DNA of 64,000 bases, taken from the NCBI RefSeq assembly GCF_026167525.1, contig NZ_CP110679.1, positions 2,653,501 through 2,717,500 of the forward strand, given 5' to 3'. Shown here piece after piece: positions 35,680-43,432 of this stretch. A program made the position numbers and the translations under genes. The DNA comes from Sphingomonas sp. M1-B02. Its GTDB lineage: Bacteria; Pseudomonadota; Alphaproteobacteria; Sphingomonadales; Sphingomonadaceae. Position 1 is the stretch's first letter. Each line of letters starts with the position of its first letter. The notes under the pieces were generated by a model. It worked only from the letters and a program-made list of their open reading frames with translations, was not told the DNA's origin and made no database searches.

Positions 35680-35884
35680 GAATCGCGGCGGCGACGATGA
35701 TCGCCAGGCCGATCGCCACGGCGCCGGCAAAGATGGCGACCGCGACATTCTGCTTCTGTTCGATCTCCTGCCACAATTTGCCGGGTGTCAGCAGATCGAG
35801 GATGACGAAGCCAACGACGAAAACGACGATGCCGATGACCGAGTATAACAGGGTGCTCAGCACCGCGGGCAATGTGGTGACCAT
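35672..35884 (-). CDS. DUF350 small membrane protein
   Basis: 70 residues from the ATG at 35884 (MVTTLPAVLSTLLYSVIGIV). Two hydrophobic helices (LLYSVIGIVVFVVGFVILDL and AVAIFAGAVAIGLAIIVAAA) flank the conserved LTPGKLWQEIEQKQN, the DUF350/YjfL signature. DUF350 proteins are inner-membrane proteins found next to phage-shock-like and polyamine-related genes; no activity is known. It overlaps the spermidine synthase start by 8 bases. A longer in-frame upstream part has no family similarity. Confidence 0.88.
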   Translation of the reverse strand: MVTTLPAVLSTLLYSVIGIVVFVVGFVILDLLTPGKLWQEIEQKQNVAVAIFAGAVAIGLAIIVAAAIHG

Positions 35885-35894
35885 ATGCAGATTC

Positions 35895-36044
35895 CTATTT
35901 GTGAGTTGGTCCGCGAACGCCGACGCCAGAGGTGCGGGCCTGTCCGCCTTCGGCAAAGGGCGACCAGGCAAAAATTCCGGTGAATAGGCACAAGCCGATC
36001 ACCGCCATGCACCAGGTTCCATACAAGAAACTGCGTGTGGTCAT
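35895..36044 (-). CDS. Small single-pass membrane protein of the polyamine cluster
   Basis: 49 residues (MTTRSFLYGTWCMAVIGLCL opening). It has one hydrophobic helix (about residues 8-28) and a Gly-rich polar tail. No family is recognised. Support comes from position: its ATG overlaps the stop of the DUF4178 gene by four bases and it ends 10 bases before DUF350. It is likely a small subunit of the membrane assembly. Confidence 0.65.
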   Translation of the reverse strand: MTTRSFLYGTWCMAVIGLCLFTGIFAWSPFAEGGQARTSGVGVRGPTHK

Positions 36045-37366
36045 TCGTCCTCCTCCACTACCGGCGCGAAATCGCTTTCGGCTTTGCGGGCCTTCTCGAA
36101 GGCAAGATGCATGAGCAGTGCGCCCAACCAAGGCAGGCTGATCAGCAGCAAGGCGATCAGGATGTTCGAGGCGTAGAGCGTGCCGTGGCGCACTTCCACA
36201 TGCACGACCGGTTCGTTCGTCGGCTCCATCCAGCCACCGTCGGGAAACGCCATGCCCGACTGGCTCCAGCGATTGCCCTTGTATTCGACGATCAGATCGT
36301 ATGTGCCCGCCGGCACGCTGGCGATCGATATCTGCGACCGGCGCCCACCCTCGGTCCAGGGGCCGTCGGTGTCTGCACCGGAATAGCGTTCGGCGGTGCC
36401 ATAGGCCTCATAGACCTGCTGCGTCGCGCGATTGACCAGCGTATAATCGAGATCGACCCAGCCATCCTCTAGCCGCGGGACATCGGCGCTGATTTCCACA
36501 TATTGATAGCGGTTCGGGAAGGTGATCGGCCCCAGCGTGGCGCTTTGCTCCTTGCCATAGGCATCAACCGGGAAATGGCCGGCATCGGTCCAGCTGCTGC
36601 CCCCAAAGGCGAACGCCAGAACGACCAGGAATAGCGCCGCGACCACAGCAATCTTGGTGGCGGTGCCAAGCCATTCCCCCCATTTCGAAGGCTCGTGCGG
36701 CAAGGGTGGCCAGGCGCGGAGTTCCGGCCCGATGCCGAACGCGCGCGCCATTTCACGGCGCGGCAACCACTCGTTGAGCGTCCAACTAACCTCGCGATCA
36801 TTTTCCTCGCGTGACAACATGAAGCCGGGCCGCACCCAGTCGCCGGTTTTGACCGTCTCTCCGACGGCGACGCGCCAGTAGAATTCCCCGATTACGCGAT
36901 CTACCCGCGCTTCGCCCAGGAAGAAGCGCGTATAATAGCCATCGTCGAGGCTGTAGGTGTCGTACGTCCGCCATTTCGGCATGCGCGTGAGAATCGTCCC
37001 GAAGCTCCAGCCGCCGCGCACTTTCACCAGCCAGCGATATCCTTGATACGGGTTGAAGAGGAGATACTCCTCCCAGCCATAGTTGCCATTCTCGGAGCGG
37101 GAGAGATAGCCGATCGCTTCCCACTCGACTCCCTTTAGCGTGCCGCGCGTCCCGAGCGGAATCTCGAGGCTGAGATTCATCTCGTGATACTGCGTAATTA
37201 GCTTCACGTGCGGATCGGCGACGTCGAGGATCGAGCCGCAATATTGGCATGCCACATGGACCGTATAGCCAGCCGCACGCAGCTCGACCGTCCCGCCGCA
37301 ACTCGGGCAGTTCAGCGTTCGGATCGCCGGCGCGGGCTGCGGCTGGATGTCGGGATCAGCCGGCAT
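36041..37366 (-). CDS. DUF4178 zinc-ribbon membrane protein (long form)
   Basis: 441 residues from the ATG at 37366. A zinc ribbon opens it (LNCPSCGGTVELRA, then VACQYCGSIL), followed by a DUF4178 domain (PLGTRGTLKGVEWEAIGYLS, YGWEEYLLFNPYQGYRWLVK). A membrane segment lies near residue 245 (IAVVAALFLVVLAFAFG), then a beta-rich extracytoplasmic region with SIASVPAGTYDLIVEYKGNR, and a second membrane segment near the C-terminus (NILIALLLISLPWLGALLMH). It is probably anchored with a large periplasmic domain. It overlaps the shorter DUF4178 gene by 11 bases and the small membrane gene by four. Confidence 0.85.
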   Translation of the reverse strand: MPADPDIQPQPAPAIRTLNCPSCGGTVELRAAGYTVHVACQYCGSILDVADPHVKLITQYHEMNLSLEIPLGTRGTLKGVEWEAIGYLSRSENGNYGWEEYLLFNPYQGYRWLVKVRGGWSFGTILTRMPKWRTYDTYSLDDGYYTRFFLGEARVDRVIGEFYWRVAVGETVKTGDWVRPGFMLSREENDREVSWTLNEWLPRREMARAFGIGPELRAWPPLPHEPSKWGEWLGTATKIAVVAALFLVVLAFAFGGSSWTDAGHFPVDAYGKEQSATLGPITFPNRYQYVEISADVPRLEDGWVDLDYTLVNRATQQVYEAYGTAERYSGADTDGPWTEGGRRSQISIASVPAGTYDLIVEYKGNRWSQSGMAFPDGGWMEPTNEPVVHVEVRHGTLYASNILIALLLISLPWLGALLMHLAFEKARKAESDFAPVVEEDE

Positions 37367-38030
37367 AGTCGGGCAGTGCCCATCCCTCGATTTCGCGCAA
37401 GCCTGTCGGCGCCAGTTCGGCAAGGGTCACGTAGCGGCCAGCATAGAAATCCACCGCATCGCCGTCGCGCTGCAGATTGGCGATCTCGCCGTTTGCACCG
37501 CGCATATCGACATTATACACGCGCCAGCCCGGCTTGGGCACGAACGGCAGCTCGCCCTCGGCAGTGACGCACACCGCGTCGCGGGCATCGACGATGGTCA
37601 TTTGCCCACCATCGAGCTTGATCTCGGTGCCGGGGATCCCCTTGCCGCCACCGGCTATTCCCTTGAGGGCGTGGGTACGCACAGGACCGAACGGCCGCGG
37701 GCGCAGCAGCATGAAATCGCCCATTGCTTCGCCGAGCCAGGCATGGGCGTCGTCCTCGAACAGCATCAGCCATTCATTCCAGGTGCCGTCGCTCCAGCTC
37801 CAGCGAACGCGGCCGATCACTTCGAACCCATAGCCGTCGATCCGCCCGCGCATACCGAGCCGGACCGGGCTTACATCGAATGGGAGGACAGCCGCCAGGC
37901 CGACCTGCTCCAGCCCGGCGTCGCTGCGCACCAGCATCGCCCGGCAATAGTCACACACCCGCGACGGCAATGCCGGCGAGCGGAACACGACATCGGCGCC
38001 GCAATTGGGGCAAGGCAAATGCAGGCTCAT
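37356..38030 (-). CDS. DUF4178 zinc-ribbon protein (short form)
   Basis: 224 residues. The N-terminal zinc ribbon is LPCPNCGADVVF with CDYCRAMLV 14 residues later. The DUF4178 domain follows (LGMRGRIDGYGFEVIGRVRW, GTWNEWLMLFEDDAHAWLGE). No membrane segment is visible, so it is cytoplasmic. It starts five bases after the SPFH gene's stop and overlaps the long DUF4178 gene. Repeated zinc ribbons plus DUF4178 in one operon suggest a complex of related subunits; the biochemical role is unknown. Confidence 0.85.
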   Translation of the reverse strand: MSLHLPCPNCGADVVFRSPALPSRVCDYCRAMLVRSDAGLEQVGLAAVLPFDVSPVRLGMRGRIDGYGFEVIGRVRWSWSDGTWNEWLMLFEDDAHAWLGEAMGDFMLLRPRPFGPVRTHALKGIAGGGKGIPGTEIKLDGGQMTIVDARDAVCVTAEGELPFVPKPGWRVYNVDMRGANGEIANLQRDGDAVDFYAGRYVTLAELAPTGLREIEGWALPDYAG

Positions 38031-38035
38031 CGGGA

Positions 38036-39025
38036 TTAGCGAATGCGGCCGAGCAGTTCGGTTTTCTTGGCGTCGAATTCGGCCTGTGTGATCGCCCCCA
38101 TGGTGAGCAATTTGTGGAGCTTCTCGATCTGGGGATAGGCTTCGTCGCTAGAGGCGGCAGGTGCTGCGGCACCGCTACCCATCGCACCCGACATGCTCTG
38201 CCCGATCGCCATGCCCGCAGCCATGCCGGCACCCGCGCCGGCGACGCCGCCCGACTGGCCCGCTGCCGTTTCCAGTGCCTCGGCGCTCTGGAAGCGCAGG
38301 AACCGGTCGAGATCGCCCACCACACGCATCGAGCTCGCCTTGTCGAGATGGGACTGGACCTCCTCGGGCAGCGACAGGCTCTCGATATAGAAGCTGGTGC
38401 AGCTCAGGCCCCATTGCTCGAATGCTGGCTCGACCGCGGCCTTTAGTTTTTCCGACAGCGCCGATTGATTGGCGGCAAGATCAAGGAATGCGGTATCGCC
38501 GCCGCCCAGCGCCGATGCGACCGCAGCGGCAATGGAGGCGCGCAACTGCGGTTCGATATCGGCAACCGTCAGCCGATCGAGCGACCCCATCATCTTGACG
38601 GAGAAGACCGCGACATCCTCCACCCGGAAGCTGTAGCTGCCGAATGCGCGAACCCGCAGCGGCCCGAATTCCTTGTCGCGCACCGTGATTGGCTGCGCGG
38701 TGCCCCATTTCAGGCCGGTCTGTTCCTTCTGGCTGAAGAAATAGACATCGGCCTTGAATGGCGATGCGAAACCCTTGTCCCAATTAAGCAGCGCGGTGAG
38801 CACCGGAAGGTTGCTGGTCTCGAGGGTATGCAAACCGGGCAGGAACGCGTCGGCCAACTGGCCCTCATTGTTGAACAACGCGATCTGACCGCTGCGCACG
38901 GTGAGCTGCGCCCCGTTCTGGATCGCGCGATCCTCCATCGGATAGCGGATCGCCAGCGTGCCGGGCTCATCGACCCAATCGATGACATCGACGAACTGCT
39001 TCGAGAAAAATCCGAATATGCTCAC
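38036..39025 (-). CDS. SPFH domain / virion-core-like protein with C-terminal SHOCT motif
   Basis: 329 residues from a GTG at 39025, chosen because GGAGGG lies just upstream and the family begins with SIFGFFSKQFVDVIDWVDEP. The SPFH-like body shows LAIRYPMEDRAIQNGAQLTV, RSGQIALFNNEGQLADAFLP, NWDKGFASPFKADVYFFSQK and PQPITVRDK-like AQPITVRDKEFGPLRVRAFG. A Gly/Ala-rich linker leads to a SHOCT motif (IEKLHKLLTMGAITQAEFDAKKTEL). SPFH proteins organise membrane microdomains. It is the first gene of the eight-gene minus-strand cluster running to speD. Confidence 0.9.
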   Translation of the reverse strand: MSIFGFFSKQFVDVIDWVDEPGTLAIRYPMEDRAIQNGAQLTVRSGQIALFNNEGQLADAFLPGLHTLETSNLPVLTALLNWDKGFASPFKADVYFFSQKEQTGLKWGTAQPITVRDKEFGPLRVRAFGSYSFRVEDVAVFSVKMMGSLDRLTVADIEPQLRASIAAAVASALGGGDTAFLDLAANQSALSEKLKAAVEPAFEQWGLSCTSFYIESLSLPEEVQSHLDKASSMRVVGDLDRFLRFQSAEALETAAGQSGGVAGAGAGMAAGMAIGQSMSGAMGSGAAAPAASSDEAYPQIEKLHKLLTMGAITQAEFDAKKTELLGRIR

Positions 39026-39345
39026 GGGCCCTCCATCCGCAGCAGAATAGAGATTTACGACCACTATCCAACACCAATAACGCTTATGCAGGGCCAGCGG
39101 TCTGTGCTTGCTGATGCGCCTTCAGGCTAGGCCATTTCGATCATAGCGTTGCAGGGTTGAACGTCTGTTTTCTAATCACCGAGCCCCGAAGCCCGCCAGT
39201 CAGCAAACGGCCCACTTTCCGCCGTTCAGCACCAACCCGTCACGACGGCAGTTTCTGGGCCGGTTGCGGCCAGACCGCTTCTAGCGGATGGACGACGTAA
39301 GCGGTCACCATTTCTAGTCACCAAGGGATGTGTCGCAGCAAATGA
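39026..39345. other. Intergenic stretch between divergent SPFH cluster and the RES operon
   Basis: About 320 bp with promoters for two divergent operons expected. I see no gene. The part near 39200-39250 looks like decayed intergenic sequence. The operator-like palindrome next to it is listed separately. Confidence 0.5.
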
Positions 39346-39371
39346 TTTTCACCGGATGGTAACGGTGAAAA
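39346..39371 (+). promoter_or_regulatory. Palindromic operator TTTTCACC-N10-GGTGAAAA before the RES operon
   Basis: A perfect 8-bp inverted repeat (39346-39353 and 39364-39371) ends 20 bp before the first ATG of the three-gene operon. Position and symmetry fit autoregulation by the MbcA/Xre-type antitoxin, as is usual for toxin-antitoxin operons; this is inference. Confidence 0.65.
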
Positions 39372-39391
39372 CGGTATGCTAATGCTCAGAT

Positions 39392-40741
39392 ATGGCAAAT
39401 GTGATTCCTTTTCAGACGCCTCGCAGCGCATCCACGCCTGCCGAACTTTTCCTGCGGGTTGGCGAAACTCACTACGGTCAGGTCGCCAGCCTTTACGCGG
39501 AGGGTAGGCTACCCATCCGTCGGGCGATCTTCGACGCCTCCAAGCTCAAGCATCAAATCGATTTCATCAAGACGCTGCGCGACGACAGGGTTGAGCTGAC
39601 GCTCGATACCAAGGCGGCCGAACTTGCTGCGTTGACCCGCTATCAGGGTAACCCATCCGGTGCGCCATGGGCCGGTGGCACGCTGCATCTGCCGGGAATG
39701 TTCGACGAAGCGCGGTGCCAGGCGATGGCAGAGCATATCGCACAGATCGCCGTGGAGCGTGGTTTTGATCGCGTTCTTTCGCCATCTCATCTGTTGCGCG
39801 AGGGCCTGCTCGACCCATGGTTTGCGATCGACAAACGGCTGTGCGAAGCGCTGCGCAAGGCACTGGACCGGTCCGGCGGCACGCATATCGCAATCGATTA
39901 TAATCTGATCATCGAAGAGCGTCCGCTTCGCGACGAGGCGGTTCGGTCGGCCCTGCTCCACCAGCTGGATGCACTGCCTTTCGAGAATCTCGCGCTGCGC
40001 GCTTCGCATTTTGGCGGCGACGCCGAGGCGCCAAAGCTGCGGGCCTTCATCAACATGCTCGATCGACTGATGACGGGCGGTCGTCCTGTCGTCGTCGATC
40101 ATGTCGGCGGCCTTGTGGGACGCGCGCTGCTGGCATTCGGGGTGGCAAGTGGAATTGCTCACGGGCTCGACGAGCATATGCGGTTCGATGGGGCGCCGTG
40201 GAGTCGCCTGCCAAAGGACAGCGACAAGGACGACGAGGGTCGTGGCGGTGCGGCCAAGCGTATTTCGATAGCGCTGCTCGACCGGTCGCTGACCGTGCCG
40301 GAACTGACCGCGCTGGTGAATGCCAAGGGCGGCCAGCGTCTTGTCTGTTCGGATCGCAATTGCTGCCGCAGCCTCGCTGACATGACCAACCATTCCAAGC
40401 GACATTCGATTTTTCAGGAGACGAAGGCGCTGAGCGCGCTCGGGAGCGTGCCGGACCTGATGCGGACACAGCATTTTCTCGACAAGGAAGTCGCCGAGGC
40501 CGATCGCTTTGCCAGGCAGATTAAGGAACTGAAGCCGGTTGCATCCGAGTTGAAGCCGCGGCGCGGGCAAAGTCAGGAGCAGGCGGCCGAGAGCCTTTCG
40601 CTCCGCCTGTCGAAACAGTCGCTCCGCAATGAGAAGATCCGTGCGAGCCTCGAGAACCTGCATTCGGTGCGCGGACTCTCGGCACCGCGCATCGGGCGGG
40701 CGCACCTCGCCGACCGCGTGCGTGCGGGTGGAAGGTCATGA
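39392..40741 (+). CDS. Unrecognised 449-residue protein encoded with the MbcA-RES pair
   Basis: I do not recognise the family with confidence. The central region alternates strands and helices in a way that suggests an alpha/beta (TIM) barrel: GTLHLPGMFDEARC, GFDRVLSPSHLLREGL, THIAIDYNLIIEER, RPVVVDHVGGLVGRALLAFG and ASGIAHGLDEHMRFDG. A cysteine/histidine cluster follows at C319, C324, C325, H334 and H338 (RLVCSDRNCCRSLAD, NHSKRHSIFQE), probably a zinc site. The layout is faintly like tRNA-guanine transglycosylases, but this is weak. The C-terminus is helical and charged. It is the first gene of an operon: the antitoxin starts five bases after its stop. Confidence 0.75.
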   Translation: MANVIPFQTPRSASTPAELFLRVGETHYGQVASLYAEGRLPIRRAIFDASKLKHQIDFIKTLRDDRVELTLDTKAAELAALTRYQGNPSGAPWAGGTLHLPGMFDEARCQAMAEHIAQIAVERGFDRVLSPSHLLREGLLDPWFAIDKRLCEALRKALDRSGGTHIAIDYNLIIEERPLRDEAVRSALLHQLDALPFENLALRASHFGGDAEAPKLRAFINMLDRLMTGGRPVVVDHVGGLVGRALLAFGVASGIAHGLDEHMRFDGAPWSRLPKDSDKDDEGRGGAAKRISIALLDRSLTVPELTALVNAKGGQRLVCSDRNCCRSLADMTNHSKRHSIFQETKALSALGSVPDLMRTQHFLDKEVAEADRFARQIKELKPVASELKPRRGQSQEQAAESLSLRLSKQSLRNEKIRASLENLHSVRGLSAPRIGRAHLADRVRAGGRS

Positions 40742-40745
40742 CAGC

Positions 40746-41081
40746 ATGAATGCCGTTACCCGCTTCATTGACAGGTTACAGGACGATGGCGGCCTGAAAG
40801 GGACCGATATTGCCAATTTCGCCGATGTATCGTCGGCAACCGTACACCGTTGGAAAGCCGGCTCACATGCCCCCAAGCCCGACGTACAGCTGCTGCTGGC
40901 GCGGCTACACTATGTGGTGAGCCGCCTCGACGAATATTACACCCCCGAAGAAGTTCGCATCTGGTTGTATTCGGAGCATCCGCAGCTTGAAGGCCAACGG
41001 GCGATCGATTTGATTGTAAACGACCGCACGGCCGACGTAATCGCGATCCTCGATCGCCTCGATGCCGAGGCTTATCTTTGA
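40746..41081 (+). CDS. MbcA/ParS/Xre-family antitoxin
   Basis: 111 residues. The N-terminus contains a helix-turn-helix (TDIANFADVSSATVHRWKAG), and the C-terminal half carries the toxin-binding DUF2384/MbcA region (LDEYYTPEEVRIWLYSEHPQ, then RAIDLIVNDRTADVIAILDR). Such proteins neutralise RES-domain NAD-degrading toxins and repress their own operon. The ATG at 40746 follows the upstream gene's stop by four bases. Its TGA overlaps a TTG start of the RES gene, consistent with coupled synthesis. Confidence 0.92.
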   Translation: MNAVTRFIDRLQDDGGLKGTDIANFADVSSATVHRWKAGSHAPKPDVQLLLARLHYVVSRLDEYYTPEEVRIWLYSEHPQLEGQRAIDLIVNDRTADVIAILDRLDAEAYL

Positions 41082-41656
41082 GTCAGGACTATCGTCTGCC
41101 TCGGCCGCAGGCGTTGCTGGACGCGATCGAGACCGAAACGCCGATCGCGCTGACCGCGCGGCTGTGGCGGGTGGTGACAGATGGCCGCGATCCGCTGAGT
41201 GCCGGTCGATCGGGCGGACGGTGGGACGACGGCAGTTTCGATGCCCTTTACACATCTAGCGACCGCGACGGTGCGTTGGCGGAAGCATGGTTCCACGCAG
41301 CGCGCGGTCAGCCGATTCCGCCCTCCAAGCCCATAAAACGCATCCATCAAATCAGCGCAGAACTCACCCGTGTGCTTGACCTTTCCGGTGAAGGCCGACT
41401 TGCTGCATTGGGCGTCGACATGCAGCTCTACGGGCAACTTTCCTATGTCCAACGTGGCGGCGAATATCCCACCACGCAACAGATCGGCGAGGTCGCATTC
41501 TTCTACGAATATGAGGCCGTCGTCGTGCCCAATGCGCGGTGGCCGACGAGCAATGTGGTAATTTTGACTGAACATTCCAGCATCTCAGCACTCACCACTG
41601 ACGATGGCGAGCTGATCGATCTGGCAGCCTGGCGCGCAAGTAACCGGCCAAAGTGA
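41078..41656 (+). CDS. RES domain toxin (NAD-degrading type)
   Basis: 192 residues from TTG at 41078, which overlaps the antitoxin stop. The RES domain is visible: RLWRVVTDGRDPLSAGRSGG, WDDGSFDALYTSSDRDGALA, EAWFHAARG, and AALGVDMQLYGQLSYVQRGG with AVVVPNARWPTSNVVIL near the end. Conserved Arg, Tyr and Glu positions of the ADP-ribosyltransferase-like fold are present. Known relatives (MbcT, Res) degrade NAD+ when free of antitoxin. It converges on the retron gene with 54 bp between stop codons. Confidence 0.92.
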   Translation: MSQDYRLPRPQALLDAIETETPIALTARLWRVVTDGRDPLSAGRSGGRWDDGSFDALYTSSDRDGALAEAWFHAARGQPIPPSKPIKRIHQISAELTRVLDLSGEGRLAALGVDMQLYGQLSYVQRGGEYPTTQQIGEVAFFYEYEAVVVPNARWPTSNVVILTEHSSISALTTDDGELIDLAAWRASNRPK

Positions 41657-41710
41657 CCAGACGACAGAACGGTTCGGCGGTAGACTGACCAGCATGGCGT
41701 GAGAGGCACA

Positions 41711-43313
41711 TCAATAGTCTGAAGGCAGGCCGGCAGCGGCCCAGGAATCGAACTCCGCGATGACGATCGCGAAGTCGCGCTTTTCCTTCGGTCCGCCTTT
41801 GTGGACGATCCCGACGACCTCATCATTAAGGTCGATCACCGGACCGCCGGACATGCCTAAAGTTCACTTCGAGGAGCTTGATCAGGCTCTTCACCGTCGT
41901 GGAGCTGACCGTTCCGTCGCGGAAATTGACCTTATCGGCTGGACTGAAGTCGGGATAACCGATCGCGACGATGGGATCGCCGGTCACGGCGGCGGTCGCA
42001 CTTTTGCTCATCTCGTAAAAATCGGTTGCAGGAATTGCGTGCGTCAGGATCGCAAGATCACGGTGCTTTGAATAGTGCGTGACAGAGACAGTGAACTTGT
42101 TCGATGGCCGCGATGGGTGATGAACCGTCGCTTCCTTCACTCCAGCAACGCAATGCGCGGCTGTGACTAGTCCAACACCCATAAGAAAAAACACGCTGCC
42201 CTGCGAGTATTTGTCCATGTCATTGAGGTGATGCTCGATCACCCACACGGACCTGTCCAACCGTTCGAGTCGGGTCGGTTGGACCTTGATGGCCTGCTTC
42301 GGGAAGGCGGTGTTGAAACGGAGGGCGAGCGCGCGATAGACCGGATCAGCAAGACCTTTCACATTGCCGAGCCAGGCAATCTTACCCTTGATATGAGAAC
42401 TAATGTCGGCTTTCCCCCCGAAGTCGGCGGCATAGCGAACTTGAGCCGCAGCTGCGTCTTTTTCCACTGCATAGAGTGCCGCGCGAACGTTGCGAACGAA
42501 ACGCCGGTCAACGTTCAGTCCATCATTCACCTTCAGCCCCGTCACCACGCGGCGTGAGTGCTTATCTGCGTAGTGAATTTTCTCGGAATTGAGCGCGAAC
42601 CCGTTGTTGGCAAATGCCGCCTGCAGCTCGGCTGACAAAAGCTCGGGGGCAATTTGACCAGTTGGCGGCAATGTGCCGTCGAACAGCGGGGCAAGCGGTC
42701 GCAGACTCGAGAGGCTGATATCATCCGCATAGCGCGTGTAGATGCACTTCGCGTCCTTCGCGAGTCTGAGCAACGTCCGGTCGAGCCGGAAGCATATCAT
42801 GTTGGAAAGGACCGGGCTGGCGGGGCCGCCTTGCGGCAGATGGCCGCTGTAGCAGCAGATGCGGGCGACCGTTTCCGCCGCATCACTCGGGACGCCAATG
42901 ACGTGGAGAATTCCGGAGACCCTGCGCTCAGTGATCGAGCCGAAAAAATCTTTGATGTCGAGATTGAGGATGAAGCGCTGCTTGAGATGGGAAGCTGCAT
43001 TCGACTTGACGGATTTGCCGAGGACGTAACCGTGGACCGGCCTACGAACCGGGTACAGCTTGTCGAGCAGCTCAGCGAGCTGGCGCTGGAGGAATTTTAG
43101 CCGCGGATCGGGAGCGTTGATGAGCCTCGGCTTTCCGCTTTTCTTGGCGACATCGAAGCTCTGGTACATTTTTTCCCGATGATACCAAATCTTCTTCAGC
43201 TCTGCTTGGGAGACGCCGAGATAGGCAAGGAGCGCGATCTTGCTCGCAAGTTCTGGTGGTATCGGTACGTGGATTGGAGCGGGGACGCCGAAGCCTAGCC
43301 AGCCGTTGGGCAC
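41711..43313 (-). CDS. Retron-type reverse transcriptase fused to trypsin-like protease; +1 frameshift before the catalytic serine
   Basis: The zero frame (43313-41826) encodes 495 residues. The RT domain shows the retron marks NAxxH (SNAASH, 105-109) and VTG (RRVVTGLKVN, 257-259), together with LDIKDFFGSI (Asp 119), LPQGGPASPVLSN and TRYADDISLS (YADD 195-198). From about residue 355 a trypsin-like domain follows: GVGLVTAAHCVAG (His 387) and HRDLAIL (Asp 419). The zero frame stops 10 residues after NF485. In the +1 frame the sequence continues as GMSGGPVIDLNDEVVGIVHK through to TGA at 41711, supplying the missing serine motif and 48 residues (533 in total). The shift falls at TTT AGG C (41861-41855). 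The GTG start has AAGGGAG five nt upstream. Natural mutation, assembly error or programmed shifting are all possible. Confidence 0.85.
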
Positions 43314-43432
43314 GAGGTCTCCCTTCCAATCACGCCACGGTCAATCATCAATCGTCATGGCGCGCACGACGTGTCTAGACATTTGCTCTTACGCCGCAGT
43401 TACTACAGCGCGTATGCGAGGGGAGACCTCGT
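43312..43432 (-). ncRNA. Candidate retron msr-msd RNA with a1/a2 inverted repeat
   Basis: On the minus strand ACGAGGTCTCCC (43432-43421) and its exact complement GGGAGACCTCGT (43323-43312) bracket 97 nt directly upstream of the RT start. Inside, CGTCGTG (43371-43365) pairs with CATGACG (43359-43353) over a 5-nt loop with one G-U pair, as expected for an msd hairpin. The a2 arm covers the ribosome-binding site and touches the GTG start, so pairing could also gate RT translation. The branching guanosine could not be assigned. Confidence 0.55.

Noticed and set aside
41503..41826. Separate minus-strand gene downstream of the RT frame
   Set aside because: The sensible continuation in this region is the +1 frame of the protease domain, which gives the serine motif; the other frame is Ser/Arg-rich noise.
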